Below are positions 1 to 8,120 of a stretch of 64,000 nt of DNA, piece by piece; position 1 is the first letter of the stretch; each line of letters starts with the position of its first letter. The position numbers and the translations under genes were made by a program. The notes under the pieces were generated by a model that worked only from the letters and a program-made list of their open reading frames with translations, made no database searches and was not told the origin of the DNA. Source of the DNA: Maribacter sp. MMG018 (lineage in GTDB: Bacteria; Bacteroidota; Bacteroidia; Flavobacteriales; Flavobacteriaceae); assembly GCF_018100785.1 (NCBI RefSeq), contig NZ_JAGJEC010000002.1, positions 1,178,001 through 1,242,000 on the forward strand, given 5' to 3'.

Positions 1-958
1 AAAAGTATTGGTTATCTATTTTTTTAGCCGTATCAAGTTCTATTTCCTCAATATGCCTATAATCATCAGGTGAAAGAATTACTTTATTTTCTCCTTTTGT
101 TTTAACTCCATAATTACCTGATTCATTTTTAAACATTTCCAATTCAGGATTTTTCTTAGGAGTAATATCACCCCAAAAATCATCTTTTGTATAAGTAGTT
201 TCTTTAGCAATCGTTTTTTCAGCAGCCTTTAATTCTTCAAATGGTGAAGGTTTTTCTTCTCCTTTTTCATAGCTTAAGAAAGTATCATATATACTTTCAA
301 TTTCATATTTAGGCCATTCCAATTTATCTATATGGGCTTTTAGATAAATTGTTTTACAGTTGTCGAACTTTGTCTTTAGTTTACCAAGAAGCTCGTTTTT
401 CTGTGTACTTGAGAGGTTTTTAAATTCAGATTTCGGTATATTATGTTCTTGAGAATTCGTAAGTCCCCAATTCCATTGCCAAAAATCATTCCAAGTTTCA
501 GGACTTCCAGGAGACAAGTTTTTCGATTGTACCCCTGCTTTCGAATATAGTATCTGCCAATCGGATAATTTATAGGTAAAGTCGGAATCAACTCTATTAT
601 CTTTATTTCCAGAAATAACCACACTTATTTTTGATGGTTGAATATTGTCAAACCTTTTTAATAGGTCTGGATACTTTTCTAAATCTTTTCGGTTTAATAT
701 TTTACCGGTACCAAGTATAATTGAACCGGATGCCTCCCATTTAAACGAGTAAAACTCCAAAGGTTCACCTAAAAAATCCCACCACTGGATGCCTAATGTA
801 AAACTATCCATTAAACCTTTAGGTTCTACTTCATTAGAAATCGCACTGCTGGTAATAGATCCAATAAATCTATTTTCTGTATCTCTATTAAATTCTGTCT
901 GCGAAAAACTACGTGTAAACATTAGTACACCAAATAACAGTAGTAATAGTTTATTCAT
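1..958 (-). CDS. Exported protein, partial (C-terminus outside window)
   Basis: This leftward gene runs off the left edge; 319 codons are visible and open. It starts MNKLLLLLFGVLMFTRSFSQ, a clear Sec signal peptide, so the product is exported. The mature part has no family I recognise. Near the left edge the run GNYGVKTKGENKVILSP loosely resembles a WG repeat (YGV...G..I.P), but one copy is not proof. The gene is the leftmost visible cassette; its 5' flank ends in an attC-like site at 1006. Frame openness over 950 bases and the signal peptide support it being real. Confidence 0.8.
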   Translation of the reverse strand, partial: MNKLLLLLFGVLMFTRSFSQTEFNRDTENRFIGSITSSAISNEVEPKGLMDSFTLGIQWWDFLGEPLEFYSFKWEASGSIILGTGKILNRKDLEKYPDLLKRFDNIQPSKISVVISGNKDNRVDSDFTYKLSDWQILYSKAGVQSKNLSPGSPETWNDFWQWNWGLTNSQEHNIPKSEFKNLSSTQKNELLGKLKTKFDNCKTIYLKAHIDKLEWPKYEIESIYDTFLSYEKGEEKPSPFEELKAAEKTIAKETTYTKDDFWGDITPKKNPELEMFKNESGNYGVKTKGENKVILSPDDYRHIEEIELDTAKKIDNQYF

Positions 959-1005
959 GTTTGGAGGAGGGGTTAACTTATAGCGTGTAAATTGTTTTTA
1001 AGCTT

Positions 1006-1139
1006 ATACAACGTGTTTGTATGTAGTTTGTTGCACGTGGGGGTGGCACTTAACTTAGCTAATACACACCAAACTTAAAATCCGCGAGGATTTTTAGAAG
1101 TAGGCGGGAACAAGCAATTACTTATAGCCATTGTTGGCA
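1006..1139 (-). other. attC-like recombination site 1
   Basis: Sites are read on the minus strand, from R'' (right end) to R' (left end). R'' is TGCCAAC followed by AA (1133-1139). R' is GTTGTAT preceded by C (1006-1012). Next to R'' lies TGGCTATAAG, the inner arm found in many of these sites. The R'' pairs exactly with GTTGGCA at 1631-1637 on the far side of the 1150-1605 gene, as expected for a cassette. Confidence 0.75.
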
Positions 1140-1149
1140 TTAGTTATTT

Positions 1150-1605
1150 TTAAATTCCGAATGTTTTGGTTATTAGCACTTTGTATTTTTCCGAATCTTT
1201 TTTAAATTTTCTAGCTGCCGTAATCCAAATAATTATTCCGAAAGCAATAACTAGTCCACCAAAAATATAAGTTAGAGGTTGATTGTTTGTCGTTAGGAAT
1301 AGTCCAAGAATAAGTCCCAATCCAAGAATAAGATGAGTTATTATTATTAATATTATTAAAAAGTGCTGTTTGAATGAAATTTTAACTTCTGTTATATTTT
1401 CAATATTATTTTCTACTAATTCACCATTAACAACAGTCCAATTTTGGAATGCATAATACCAAGGATACAAAATCCTCTTACGGAAACTAAAAGTATTAGT
1501 GTTTTTGTTATCAAATGAAAATCCTCCAATAGAGTTAAGTTCAGATGTTAGTTTTTCAATAACTTCTTTCGGTCGATTTTTTAACTTAAAATTCCAATTT
1601 TTCAT
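1150..1605 (-). CDS. Small membrane protein, unknown function
   Basis: 151 residues. A hydrophilic N-terminal part (1-80) is followed by two strong membrane helices, about 82-104 and 112-131, and a basic tail. The arrangement recalls bacterial PH-domain-like membrane proteins but I cannot assign a family. The gene is alone in its cassette, bounded by exact 7-base complements (GTTGGCA at 1133 and TGCCAAC at 1631). No signal peptide; inner-membrane location is inferred. Confidence 0.7.
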   Translation of the reverse strand: MKNWNFKLKNRPKEVIEKLTSELNSIGGFSFDNKNTNTFSFRKRILYPWYYAFQNWTVVNGELVENNIENITEVKISFKQHFLIILIIITHLILGLGLILGLFLTTNNQPLTYIFGGLVIAFGIIIWITAARKFKKDSEKYKVLITKTFGI

Positions 1606-1630
1606 ATTTTTCGCTATTGTTTTTAATGTT

Positions 1631-1877
1631 TGCCAACGTTTTAGCTATGAACAGTTCGGGGCACGCCGTCTGCCACAGTAGCGGGCGTGTTGGCGTGTTG
1701 GCATTGCTTTCCGCCACGCACATAGCGAAATCTTTTGGTTTTGTTTTTCTTTTTTTGTTCGAAAGCAAAAATTGAATATTTCGCTGACGCGTAATTTTCA
1801 ATTTTGCGACATCATAAATATACGCAGACCATTCTATTTAGCCCAAAAGCCCTATGTTTTCTTATATATTGTTATAA
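1631..1877 (-). other. attC-like recombination site 2 (long type)
   Basis: R'' TTATAAC+AA at 1871-1877 and R' GTTGGCA preceded by C at 1631-1637. The 247-base interior carries the block CATAAATATAC...AGACC near 1813, shared with the sites at 5236, 25384, 40527, 42439 and 45348. This is the long class of site in the array. R'' pairs over 10 bases with 2494-2503. Confidence 0.7.
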
Positions 1878-1889
1878 ATAAGTTTTCCA

Positions 1890-2477
1890 TTAATGAATTT
1901 TTGTCTCTACTAATCTTTCATCATCTGGCACATAAATGATTTCATCCCACTGGTCATATATGTTACCAGTTATTTTCTTAACTTTCTCACCACTCGAACC
2001 ATAACCAATGTCATAATAATCTTGTTTTTCACGAATTATGATTGATTCGTATACCTCATTAAGCCCAAGTGCCTTCTTAATAAACTTGATTTTTTCTATA
2101 TCTTGAGAATTTGGATGATAAAAAGATACATTAGTAGATGCAGAATCTTGATTCAAAACTAATATTCTATGAATGTCATTGTTTAGTAAATCTACATCCA
2201 AACCATAGTAATAATTTGAATTTAATGGCGCATATTTTATTATTTGCTCAAATCGAACAAAATACTTTTTCTTGTTTTTATAAACCCTAATGGTATCAAT
2301 CAAGCTATAGTTAAAACTTGTATCTCCTAAAAGGGTTAAATATTTATTGATTTCTTTTTTTGCTAATCTAATTGTTGTTACCCGGTCAAGCTTATCTAAT
2401 TTCTCGTAAGTCAATTTTTCTTGTGCTGATAAATCCAAGGTAATAAGAATTATGGCTAATATTAATAGTTTATTCAC
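1890..2477 (-). CDS. Exported protein, unknown function
   Basis: 195 residues beginning MNKLLILAIILITLDLSAQE, a typical flavobacterial signal peptide cut after SAQ. The mature protein is polar with several Tyr-rich strands and no recognisable motif. It is the sole gene of its cassette; the flanking GTTATAAATA (1871) and TATTTATAAC (2494) are perfect 10-base complements. Periplasmic or outer-membrane-associated location is inferred from the signal peptide only. Confidence 0.7.
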   Translation of the reverse strand: MNKLLILAIILITLDLSAQEKLTYEKLDKLDRVTTIRLAKKEINKYLTLLGDTSFNYSLIDTIRVYKNKKKYFVRFEQIIKYAPLNSNYYYGLDVDLLNNDIHRILVLNQDSASTNVSFYHPNSQDIEKIKFIKKALGLNEVYESIIIREKQDYYDIGYGSSGEKVKKITGNIYDQWDEIIYVPDDERLVETKIH

Positions 2478-2493
2478 TTTAACGTTTTTTAAT

Positions 2494-2631
2494 TATTTAT
2501 AACGGTCTAGTATAACCGTCAGTTACGGGTTAATATGCGTTAATTTTCGGTTAAGAACTGGTGTTAGCAATTCCAAGTGGATTTGGACGTAGTCGAATCC
2601 GCCGTAATTGCGGTTATACATTGTGGTGTGC
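2494..2631 (-). other. attC-like site 3 with altered R'' core
   Basis: R' GTTATAA preceded by C at 2497-2503. R'' at 2623-2631 reads GCACACCAC, so the invariant AAC has become CAC. The rest still pairs with the complement GCACACAAC at 3083-3091 across gene 2638-3063. The substitution probably weakens or kills this site. Confidence 0.6.
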
Positions 2632-2637
2632 AGTTTT

Positions 2638-3063
2638 TCATTCATAATTCAGTTCTTTTCTGTATTCCGATTTGGTTTTCAGTTTGATGTTCTCGACAGT
2701 TTTCATTCGAGTAAATTCCGTTGAATCAATTTCCGAAACATTTGACAATTCCATTATTGAGTTTTCCTTATAGCCCAATTCTTTAGATTCCGCTTTTTTG
2801 TCAATCCGCCAATACTTTTTTTCATCGTTGCTTTTTGAAGTCGCAAGAATATAGTTTTTATTAAATCCTAGAGTTTCAATATCTTTTATAATCGTAATAT
2901 TTGATTTGTAAGGTTCGTCTGGATTTACTGGGATTACAATACTGTTAAAAGCTGGTTCAACCATATAGTAAAAGTCAGAGCCTAAATCTATATCTCCATA
3001 CCAATTCATTTGGCAAGAGTTGAGAGAAATTAAGGTCAATAAAATCAGTAATTTATTTCTCAA
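2638..3063 (-). CDS. Lipoprotein, DUF3997-like
   Basis: 141 residues. MRNKLLILLTLISLNSC gives a lipobox with Cys17, so the product is an exported lipoprotein. The body (GDIDLGSDFYYM..., later YWRIDKK) resembles small DUF3997-type lipoproteins, an assignment made from memory of the family pattern and therefore tentative. It is the only gene in its cassette and directly follows repeat X, i.e. it is the first cassette of the left sub-array when read in the direction of transcription. Confidence 0.65.
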   Translation of the reverse strand: MRNKLLILLTLISLNSCQMNWYGDIDLGSDFYYMVEPAFNSIVIPVNPDEPYKSNITIIKDIETLGFNKNYILATSKSNDEKKYWRIDKKAESKELGYKENSIMELSNVSEIDSTEFTRMKTVENIKLKTKSEYRKELNYE

Positions 3064-3086
3064 ATTTCACGTTTTTTAAATTGCAC

Positions 3087-3199
3087 ACAACAATTGTATA
3101 AGCGTACCATGGTACGTTTATTTCTTTTTTAGGTGTAATTTATTAAATATCAATAAAACAGGTATTTATAGGGTATCGGTATACTAACCGTATACGATA
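3087..3199. repeat. Repeat X, copy 1 (attI-like leader candidate)
   Basis: About 113 bases nearly identical to 7920-8035. It contains the perfect palindrome CGTACCATGGTACG (3103-3116) and ends in TAACCGTATACGATA with an inner CGTATACG palindrome. It starts exactly at the AAC/GTT boundary of the 2638-3063 cassette, where a normal attC site should continue with G and a hairpin, and it ends 3 bases from the stop codon of the CPBP gene. It has no ORF. A primary cassette insertion site or a mobile fragment are both possible. Confidence 0.7.
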
Positions 3200-3202
3200 G
3201 GA

Positions 3203-3682
3203 TTACCAACCTAAAATATCATCCAAAATGAATACACTAAAATTATAAAGTGAATGAAGAACCCATATATACAAAAATTGAAATCTTTTTTTTTCTATTT
3301 TAAGGTATAAATAATATGACGCATAAATTGTTCCCGATAAAAAAGTGACTATGATATAAATTAAATTGTAATAGTGTATTAAGCTAAATGCAAGTGACGA
3401 AATAATTATAATAGTATTAACTTTTATCTTTTTAAAAAAGGAAAGTATTTCAATGATTAAGTATTGGAATAAAAAAGTTTCTATTAATGGTCCAATTATA
3501 ACTGAAAGAACAAAGATTTCAGTTAAAGACATATTTTCATCAAATACGTTTAATATTTCAGGATTATAAATTGTTACTATATATGAAACAATTAAATGAA
3601 AAACTAAATCTATACTAAAAACAACAAAAAAAAGAGGAACACGATTTGTTTTCCTCTTTAAATAGTAAATATATTTAATCAT
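3203..3682 (-). CDS. CPBP-family membrane protein, likely bacteriocin immunity/processing
   Basis: 159 residues, about five hydrophobic segments. It keeps the CPBP (Abi, glutamic-type intramembrane protease) signature in reduced form: Glu68 in PLIETFLFQ, His103 in FSLIHYYN and His143 in WVLHSLYN. The usual EExxxR first motif is ETFLFQ, so activity is uncertain. It lies 5 bases downstream of a double-glycine leader peptide gene; in other bacteria CPBP proteins next to such peptides act in bacteriocin self-immunity or maturation. That role here is inferred from context. Confidence 0.7.
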   Translation of the reverse strand: MIKYIYYLKRKTNRVPLFFVVFSIDLVFHLIVSYIVTIYNPEILNVFDENMSLTEIFVLSVIIGPLIETFLFQYLIIEILSFFKKIKVNTIIIISSLAFSLIHYYNLIYIIVTFLSGTIYASYYLYLKIEKKRFQFLYIWVLHSLYNFSVFILDDILGW

Positions 3683-3687
3683 ATTTT

Positions 3688-3873
3688 TTATGCATGACTT
3701 CCTGTTACATGCCCCAAAGCAAGATGGTTATCCATATCGGCGACAAACTCCTTTACTTTATACCATGCTTTACCTGCCATTCTTCCTAAATCTCTAAACA
3801 ACCCTCCTTCATTAATAAATTTCATTTCATTTGTATCTAATACAGAAACATTAAATTTTTCAATATTTTTCAT
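3688..3873 (-). CDS. Double-glycine leader bacteriocin-like peptide
   Basis: 61 residues. Residues 1-24 (MKNIEKFNVSVLDTNEMKFINEGG) form a classic double-glycine leader with the hydrophobic spacing V/L..L...EM..I..GG, of the kind cut by C39-peptidase ABC exporters. The 37-residue core starts LFRDLGRMAGKAWYKVKEFV, amphipathic and cationic at first. The gene is followed by a CPBP protein. No exporter is in the window, so export would need a transporter elsewhere. A secreted antimicrobial or signalling peptide is the best guess. Confidence 0.75.
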   Translation of the reverse strand: MKNIEKFNVSVLDTNEMKFINEGGLFRDLGRMAGKAWYKVKEFVADMDNHLALGHVTGSHA

Positions 3874-3903
3874 AATTTAAAATTATTTGTTGTTAACAAA
3901 TAT

Positions 3904-4069
3904 TTATTCGCAATTACCCTCAGCAAATCCTGCCTTAAACTCAGAAACAGCATCATAAACTCTTGCCCATTCTATAAATCTACCTCCCCGGAATTCTGCT
4001 TCCACCATCAATTTTAATAAGTTCTTCAGTATTCAATACTTGAACGCCAAAATTTTGTAAATTTTTCAT
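3904..4069 (-). pseudogene. Second double-glycine leader peptide, frameshifted
   Basis: ATG at 4069 opens MKNLQNFGVQVLNTEELI then KIDGG, an almost textbook Bacteroidetes double-glycine leader. The frame then stops at TAG (3980-3982), only 6 residues after GG. Moving one base restores an open core, EFRGGRFIEWARVYDAVSEF then KAGFAEGNCE, ending at TAA 3904-3906. The span is 166 bases, one more than a multiple of three, which fits a single inserted base in or near the GGGG run at 3986-3989. This may be a real mutation or a sequencing error. Confidence 0.65.
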
Positions 4070-4082
4070 AAAAAAGCGTTTT

Positions 4083-4814
4083 TTAATTAGTAAGATTCGT
4101 TATTATGAACTCATATATAGCTACAAGTCCAGCGATAATTCCAATTAACCAAGCTAATATTTCAACCCAAGATTTTTTCTTAGTTTCCTTAGCTGTTTTG
4201 TGGACAGTTTTTTGTGTAATCGGGCTTTTTAAATCCATTTTTTCAGATGACTGATTTACTTGTCCGATTGTTGAACCAGAAAAATCATTTATGAAATCAG
4301 ATTTGCTATTTTCGTTTTCCGACCAATCAAGGAACTTTTCCCAAGATTTAAGTTCTATTAACTTTGTTATATATTTTCTATTACTTAGATCGCAAGCATA
4401 CCCAAACCTAGTAGGCTTATGTAAAACTCCGAGGTTTTTAAGGTTAATAATCAATTCGGATATTTCATTCGGACTGTCTTTGGTTAAAGTAATGGATTTT
4501 CCGTTTTTTAAACTTTCTAAAGTTTGAATGGTATTTTCGTCCATTTTTAATGTTTCTCCCTTTAATTCAGTTATTTCTCTTTCGTATTTTTCGATTCCGA
4601 GTCGAGTTATTTCTAATTTAGGGTGTCCTCTAAAAGGCGGTGTTTTTCCAGACCCCATTAAGCGTTTTTGCTTAAAAATAATAAGTCCATCTTTTTTTAA
4701 TTCCTTGGCAATTCGAGTCGATTTTTCTTTATCTGGACATATATGCGAAATTTCTAAAAAACCTTTGTCTTGATTTTTATATAGGTACTCTAAAATTGAA
4801 TCGTATATATTCAT
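4083..4814 (-). CDS. Winged-helix-like protein with C-terminal membrane anchor
   Basis: 243 residues. Residues 1-75 (ILEYLYKNQDKGFLEIS...STRIAKELKKDGLI...LEITRLGIEKY) have the pattern of a MarR/winged-helix DNA-binding domain. A second similar module may follow (90-160). The C-terminus (about 214-240) is a single membrane helix after a Lys-rich stretch. A tail-anchored regulator is a reasonable reading but no family is recognised. It lies upstream of the bacteriocin-like genes in the same leftward unit and may be co-transcribed with them. Confidence 0.65.
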   Translation of the reverse strand: MNIYDSILEYLYKNQDKGFLEISHICPDKEKSTRIAKELKKDGLIIFKQKRLMGSGKTPPFRGHPKLEITRLGIEKYEREITELKGETLKMDENTIQTLESLKNGKSITLTKDSPNEISELIINLKNLGVLHKPTRFGYACDLSNRKYITKLIELKSWEKFLDWSENENSKSDFINDFSGSTIGQVNQSSEKMDLKSPITQKTVHKTAKETKKKSWVEILAWLIGIIAGLVAIYEFIITNLTN

Positions 4815-4823
4815 TTCAAATGG

Positions 4824-4892
4824 TTGCCAACGGTGTTGCTATGAGCAATAGCGTCCCGCAGGGCGTTATTGCGTATAGGTTTTGTTGGGCAC
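4824..4892 (-). other. attC-like recombination site 4 (short type)
   Basis: 69 bases. R'' GTGCCCAAC+AA at 4884-4892, R' GTTGGCAA preceded by C at 4824-4831. The interior folds into one long hairpin (arm CTATGAGCAATAGCG near 4840, loop around CCCGCAGGG), near-identical to the site at 50766. R'' pairs 8 of 9 with 5236-5244. Confidence 0.8.
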
Positions 4893-4935
4893 AGTTATTT
4901 TCATTTTCTTTTATTAATCCGGTTATAAGAATGTT

Positions 4936-5220
4936 TCAAGGACAACTCCAACATTCGTTTCCGAAAGCATTATTAGCAGCATCTTGGGCTGAATACCAAG
5001 CATTTGCTGCATTATCCGAAGCTTCGCTGGCATAATCAGCCGCATTCCTTGCATAACTCGCAGCATCGTCTGCATTGTTTGCGGCTCGGCTAGCTTCGTA
5101 TTCGGCATCTTGAGCAGCGTCAATTGCTTTTTCAACCCGCGTCTGCAAGTAAACATTATGGCCAATCAGTCCTACTACTAATAGTATCAATAGATTTTCT
5201 CTGTTAAATATTTTTTTCAT
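4936..5220 (-). CDS. Ala-rich membrane-anchored coiled-coil protein
   Basis: 94 residues. An N-terminal membrane helix (about 10-27, LLILLVVGLIGHNVYLQ) is followed by about 60 residues with Ala every third or fourth position (AAQDAEYEASRAANNADDAA...), a long helix or coiled coil of the kind seen in Lpp-like proteins, ending NECWSC P. A single-gene cassette between sites 4 and 5. Function unknown; a periplasmic helical rod anchored in the inner membrane is inferred. Confidence 0.65.
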   Translation of the reverse strand: MKKIFNRENLLILLVVGLIGHNVYLQTRVEKAIDAAQDAEYEASRAANNADDAASYARNAADYASEASDNAANAWYSAQDAANNAFGNECWSCP

Positions 5221-5235
5221 GGTTTGTTTTTAATT

Positions 5236-5467
5236 GTGCCTAACGGTTTGGCTATGAACAGTACGGGGCCCGCCGTCTGCGACAGTAGCGGGCGAGTTGA
5301 TGCGTTGGCATTTGCTTTCCGCCACACCCATAGCGAAATCTTTTGGTTTTGATTTATTTTTTTATTGTCCAAAGCGAAATCCCAAAGATTTTGCGGACTT
5401 CATAAATATACCCAAACATTAGCTTAAGCACCTAAGCCCATATTGTTTATAGGTTTTATTGTAAAAC
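5236..5467 (-). other. attC-like site 5 (long type, degenerate R'')
   Basis: R' GTTAGGCAC preceded by C at 5236-5244. R'' at 5458-5467 reads GTTTTACAAT, with the final core base changed (AAC to AAT), but still pairs 8 of 10 with GTTGTAACAC at 6757-6766. It shares the CATAAATATAC block with site 2. Confidence 0.6.
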
Positions 5468-5468
5468 G

Positions 5469-6737
5469 TTATTCGTTTGTCAGTCTACCGTAAAATGAAT
5501 TTTCACTAACATTGTTTAATGGAATTGACTCCGAATTTCCATTTTCAACATCAACTATTAATATATACTTATCTTCACTTTGGTCATTATCATAAAGACC
5601 TATTACTTTATTATCAGCACTATCAAACACGATATCTGTAAAATAAAGTGAGTCGAAATTTAATGTAGCAACAATTTGAGAAGTTCCGTTAGTTTTGTCA
5701 ATCTCTACAATTTGTTTGGGTTCAGAGCTGTTACCAGAACCAAAATATTTATATGAGTAGAGCTTATTATCGTTTCCAACAGTCAGTCCAACATATTTTG
5801 AATTTTCGCTAACATTGTTTAATGGAATTGACTCCGAATTTCCATTTTCAACATCAACTATTAGTATATATTTATCTTCACTTTGGCCATTATCGTAAAG
5901 ACCTATTACTTTATTATCAGCACTATCAAACACGATATGTGTCAAATAAATTGAATCGAAATCTAATGTTGAAACAATCTGAGAAGTTCCGTTAGTTTTG
6001 TCAATCTCTACAATTTGTTTGGGTTCAGAGCTGTTACCAGAACCAAAGTATTTATATGAATAAAGTTTCGCATCGTTTCCAACAGTCAGTCCAGCATATT
6101 TTGAATTTTCACTAACATTGTTTAATGGAATTGATTCCGAACTTCCATTTTCAACATCAATAATAAGTATATATTGGTCCTCCTCTCGATTATTGTCATA
6201 AAGCGCTATAATTTTATGATTAACACTATCAAACACAAGACTCTGTATATAAATGGTGTTGTAATTTAGTGTTGCAACAATTTGCGTGTTTCCGTTCGTT
6301 TTGTCAATCTCAACAATCTGTTTAGGGTTAGAACTGTCTTCAGAACCGAAGTATTTATATGCGTAGAGTTTTAACTCCAACTTAATTGTTATATTCCCAA
6401 TTACCGTTGAATTATCATTATTTATAAACACTATTTCTCCCGAAGTTGTATTGTTTGGGATTTGAACTTTAATTGTTGACGAAGTGATTTCGTTGATTAT
6501 TCCATTGACTCCATTGATTTGGACGACATAGTTATCATTTGGATCAAAGTGTTGTCCGTTAATTGTAATTATATCTCCAATTTTTGCTTCACTTGGAGAA
6601 ATACTGCTTACAATTGGTGCTTGTTCTTGTTCTTGTTCCTGTATCTGTTCTTGTTCCTGTTCAGTTTCTAAATTATTGTCGTTTGTACAGCTAATACAAA
6701 GAAGAATAAGAATAATAAAGTAATTAAATTTGGTCAT
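5469..6737 (-). CDS. IPT/TIG lipoprotein with three ~101-residue repeats
   Basis: 422 residues. Signal peptide with lipobox (...LILLCISC, Cys17), a Glu/Gln-rich linker (about 24-41), an IPT/TIG Ig-like domain (about 42-120), then three tandem repeats of about 101 residues, each starting LY(S/A)YKYFGS and ending NNVSENS. The repeat form (KQIVEIDKTNGxTQIVATL) suggests beta-propeller-like blades. Copies 2 and 3 are almost identical in DNA (period 303 bases), so the duplication is recent. It is probably a surface lipoprotein; ligand unknown. Confidence 0.8.
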   Translation of the reverse strand: MTKFNYFIILILLCISCTNDNNLETEQEQEQIQEQEQEQAPIVSSISPSEAKIGDIITINGQHFDPNDNYVVQINGVNGIINEITSSTIKVQIPNNTTSGEIVFINNDNSTVIGNITIKLELKLYAYKYFGSEDSSNPKQIVEIDKTNGNTQIVATLNYNTIYIQSLVFDSVNHKIIALYDNNREEDQYILIIDVENGSSESIPLNNVSENSKYAGLTVGNDAKLYSYKYFGSGNSSEPKQIVEIDKTNGTSQIVSTLDFDSIYLTHIVFDSADNKVIGLYDNGQSEDKYILIVDVENGNSESIPLNNVSENSKYVGLTVGNDNKLYSYKYFGSGNSSEPKQIVEIDKTNGTSQIVATLNFDSLYFTDIVFDSADNKVIGLYDNDQSEDKYILIVDVENGNSESIPLNNVSENSFYGRLTNE

Positions 6738-6756
6738 ATATTGCTATGGTTTTAAT

Positions 6757-6958
6757 GTGTTACAACGGTCTTGTATATGACTTGTACCGTGTGAATTAGC
6801 TATTATTTTTCGGTTTAATCACAAGCCATATTTTTTAATTTTACTATTTATATTTTTATTGGAAATCGTCAAATTTAAAAATTTGGGGTCTTTCCAAATA
6901 TGCCTTAAATTCGATTAAGCAGCTAATTAGTTATGAGCTACATACGTTGTTGTAGCAC
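6757..6958 (-). other. attC-like recombination site 6
   Basis: R'' GTGCTACAAC+AA at 6949-6958 and R' GTTGTAACAC preceded by C at 6757-6766. R'' pairs 10 of 10 with 7915-7924 across the TIR gene. The interior, with TTGGAAATCGTCAAATTTAA near 6859, is shared with the sites at 26340 and 30889. Confidence 0.75.
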
Positions 6959-6970
6959 GTTTTTTTATTA

Positions 6971-7909
6971 TTAAAATGGTAAACCATCATAATCTTCTTC
7001 TTTTTCTTTATCGAAAGATTTTAAACTCAAACCTTCAAGTTCGTATTTCCAAGCTATTTTATTGAATGGGTTCAAAAACCTTGTTTCTTTTAGGTTCTCG
7101 TTCTCCACTATTTTATCTTGTAAATATTCTACTTTTTCTTTGGGTAAATCTTTAATTTTTTCCAATGCTTTAAGTCTTTCAATTGCCTGATTAGCAGTGT
7201 TTGAAAGTAAAATCAATTCAACTAGAGTATTTAAATACTTGGTTTTTGTTTTAATGTTTGTTGATATTATCTCAAAAATTCCTTCGGCAACTTGTCCAAC
7301 ATTTTTACCAACAGCTTGAAATCCTTGAAATTTTCCAATGAAACCGTAAGGGTCAAGTTCTTTTCGAATTGGAATGATTAAAACATTTCGTCCAATAGCA
7401 ACTCCAACTTCTTGGTCAGTCCAATTACTGTCTTTAAATCCAGGCATAAGAACTGCACAAAGTGCATCCATTGAGAATAATCCTTTTTCAATTTCGTCTT
7501 GCCATTCTTTTGTCGGCTCGATATCTTCGTGAGCAACAAAAGAAGAAATTCCGTATTTCTCCAGTTCTTTTTTTAAAATTCCAATTGTCTTTTTAAAACT
7601 AGCTAAATGACTAACGAAAAGCTTAAAATGTCCAGGTTTCCAAAATGTAGCTTCACTTTCTTTTATAATTGGAATTTGAGAAACAGCAGGATGTTCAATA
7701 CCTAATTCTGATGCCATTTCTAGTATAATCTCATCTTTTACTTTTGGTAGAACTTCTTGAACATAAACATATTTGCTATTATATGTCGGCTGGTGATTAG
7801 TCGGAATTCCGTAACTTTCAAAATATCCATCAATTTCTACAAACTTCATTCGGTCTTGAAGTTCTCTTCCAATCAAATTGATAATTTCTATTTTCTGCAG
7901 TTTTTTCAT
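6971..7909 (-). CDS. TIR-domain protein
   Basis: 312 residues from ATG at 7909 (a TTG one codon earlier is less likely). Residues about 95-215 form a TIR domain: FKLFVSHLASFK (first strand), SSFVAHEDIEPTKEWQDEIE, and SNWTDQEVGVAIGR with Glu167 at the position of the NADase catalytic Glu. Residues 1-90 and 220-312 are helical and unassigned. Bacterial TIR proteins often degrade or modify NAD+ in phage defence (Thoeris, TIR-STING, short Argonaute). As a lone cassette gene a defence role is plausible but unproven. It is the first cassette after repeat X copy 2. Confidence 0.8.
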   Translation of the reverse strand: MKKLQKIEIINLIGRELQDRMKFVEIDGYFESYGIPTNHQPTYNSKYVYVQEVLPKVKDEIILEMASELGIEHPAVSQIPIIKESEATFWKPGHFKLFVSHLASFKKTIGILKKELEKYGISSFVAHEDIEPTKEWQDEIEKGLFSMDALCAVLMPGFKDSNWTDQEVGVAIGRNVLIIPIRKELDPYGFIGKFQGFQAVGKNVGQVAEGIFEIISTNIKTKTKYLNTLVELILLSNTANQAIERLKALEKIKDLPKEKVEYLQDKIVENENLKETRFLNPFNKIAWKYELEGLSLKSFDKEKEEDYDGLPF

Positions 7910-7919
7910 CAAATGTGCT

Positions 7920-8035
7920 ACAACAATTGTACAAGCGTACCTCGGTACGTTTATTTCTTTTTTAGGTGTAATTCATTAAATATCAACAAAACAGGTATTC
8001 CATAGGGTTTATCAGTATATTAACCGTATACGATA
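7920..8035. repeat. Repeat X, copy 2
   Basis: Near-identical to 3087-3199, including the inverted repeat CGTACCTCGGTACG and the end TTAACCGTATACGATA. It begins at the AAC core that closes the TIR cassette (GTGCTACAAC, 7915-7924), so both X copies sit at the 5' edge of a cassette in place of an attC site. No ORF of note. Confidence 0.7.
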
Positions 8036-8120
8036 ACGTTACAAACGACTAAAATTGTATTAAAATAGATCTCAACATCTTTCTACTATACCGGCATAAC
8101 CTTACTACCTAACCATAGCT

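Noticed and set aside
376-624. 82-residue minus-strand frame near the left edge
   Set aside because: Shadow of the partial exported-protein gene in another frame.
1586-1801. 71-residue minus-strand frame in site 2
   Set aside because: Lies almost wholly inside the structured attC-like site; similar frames appear wherever the long-type site occurs.
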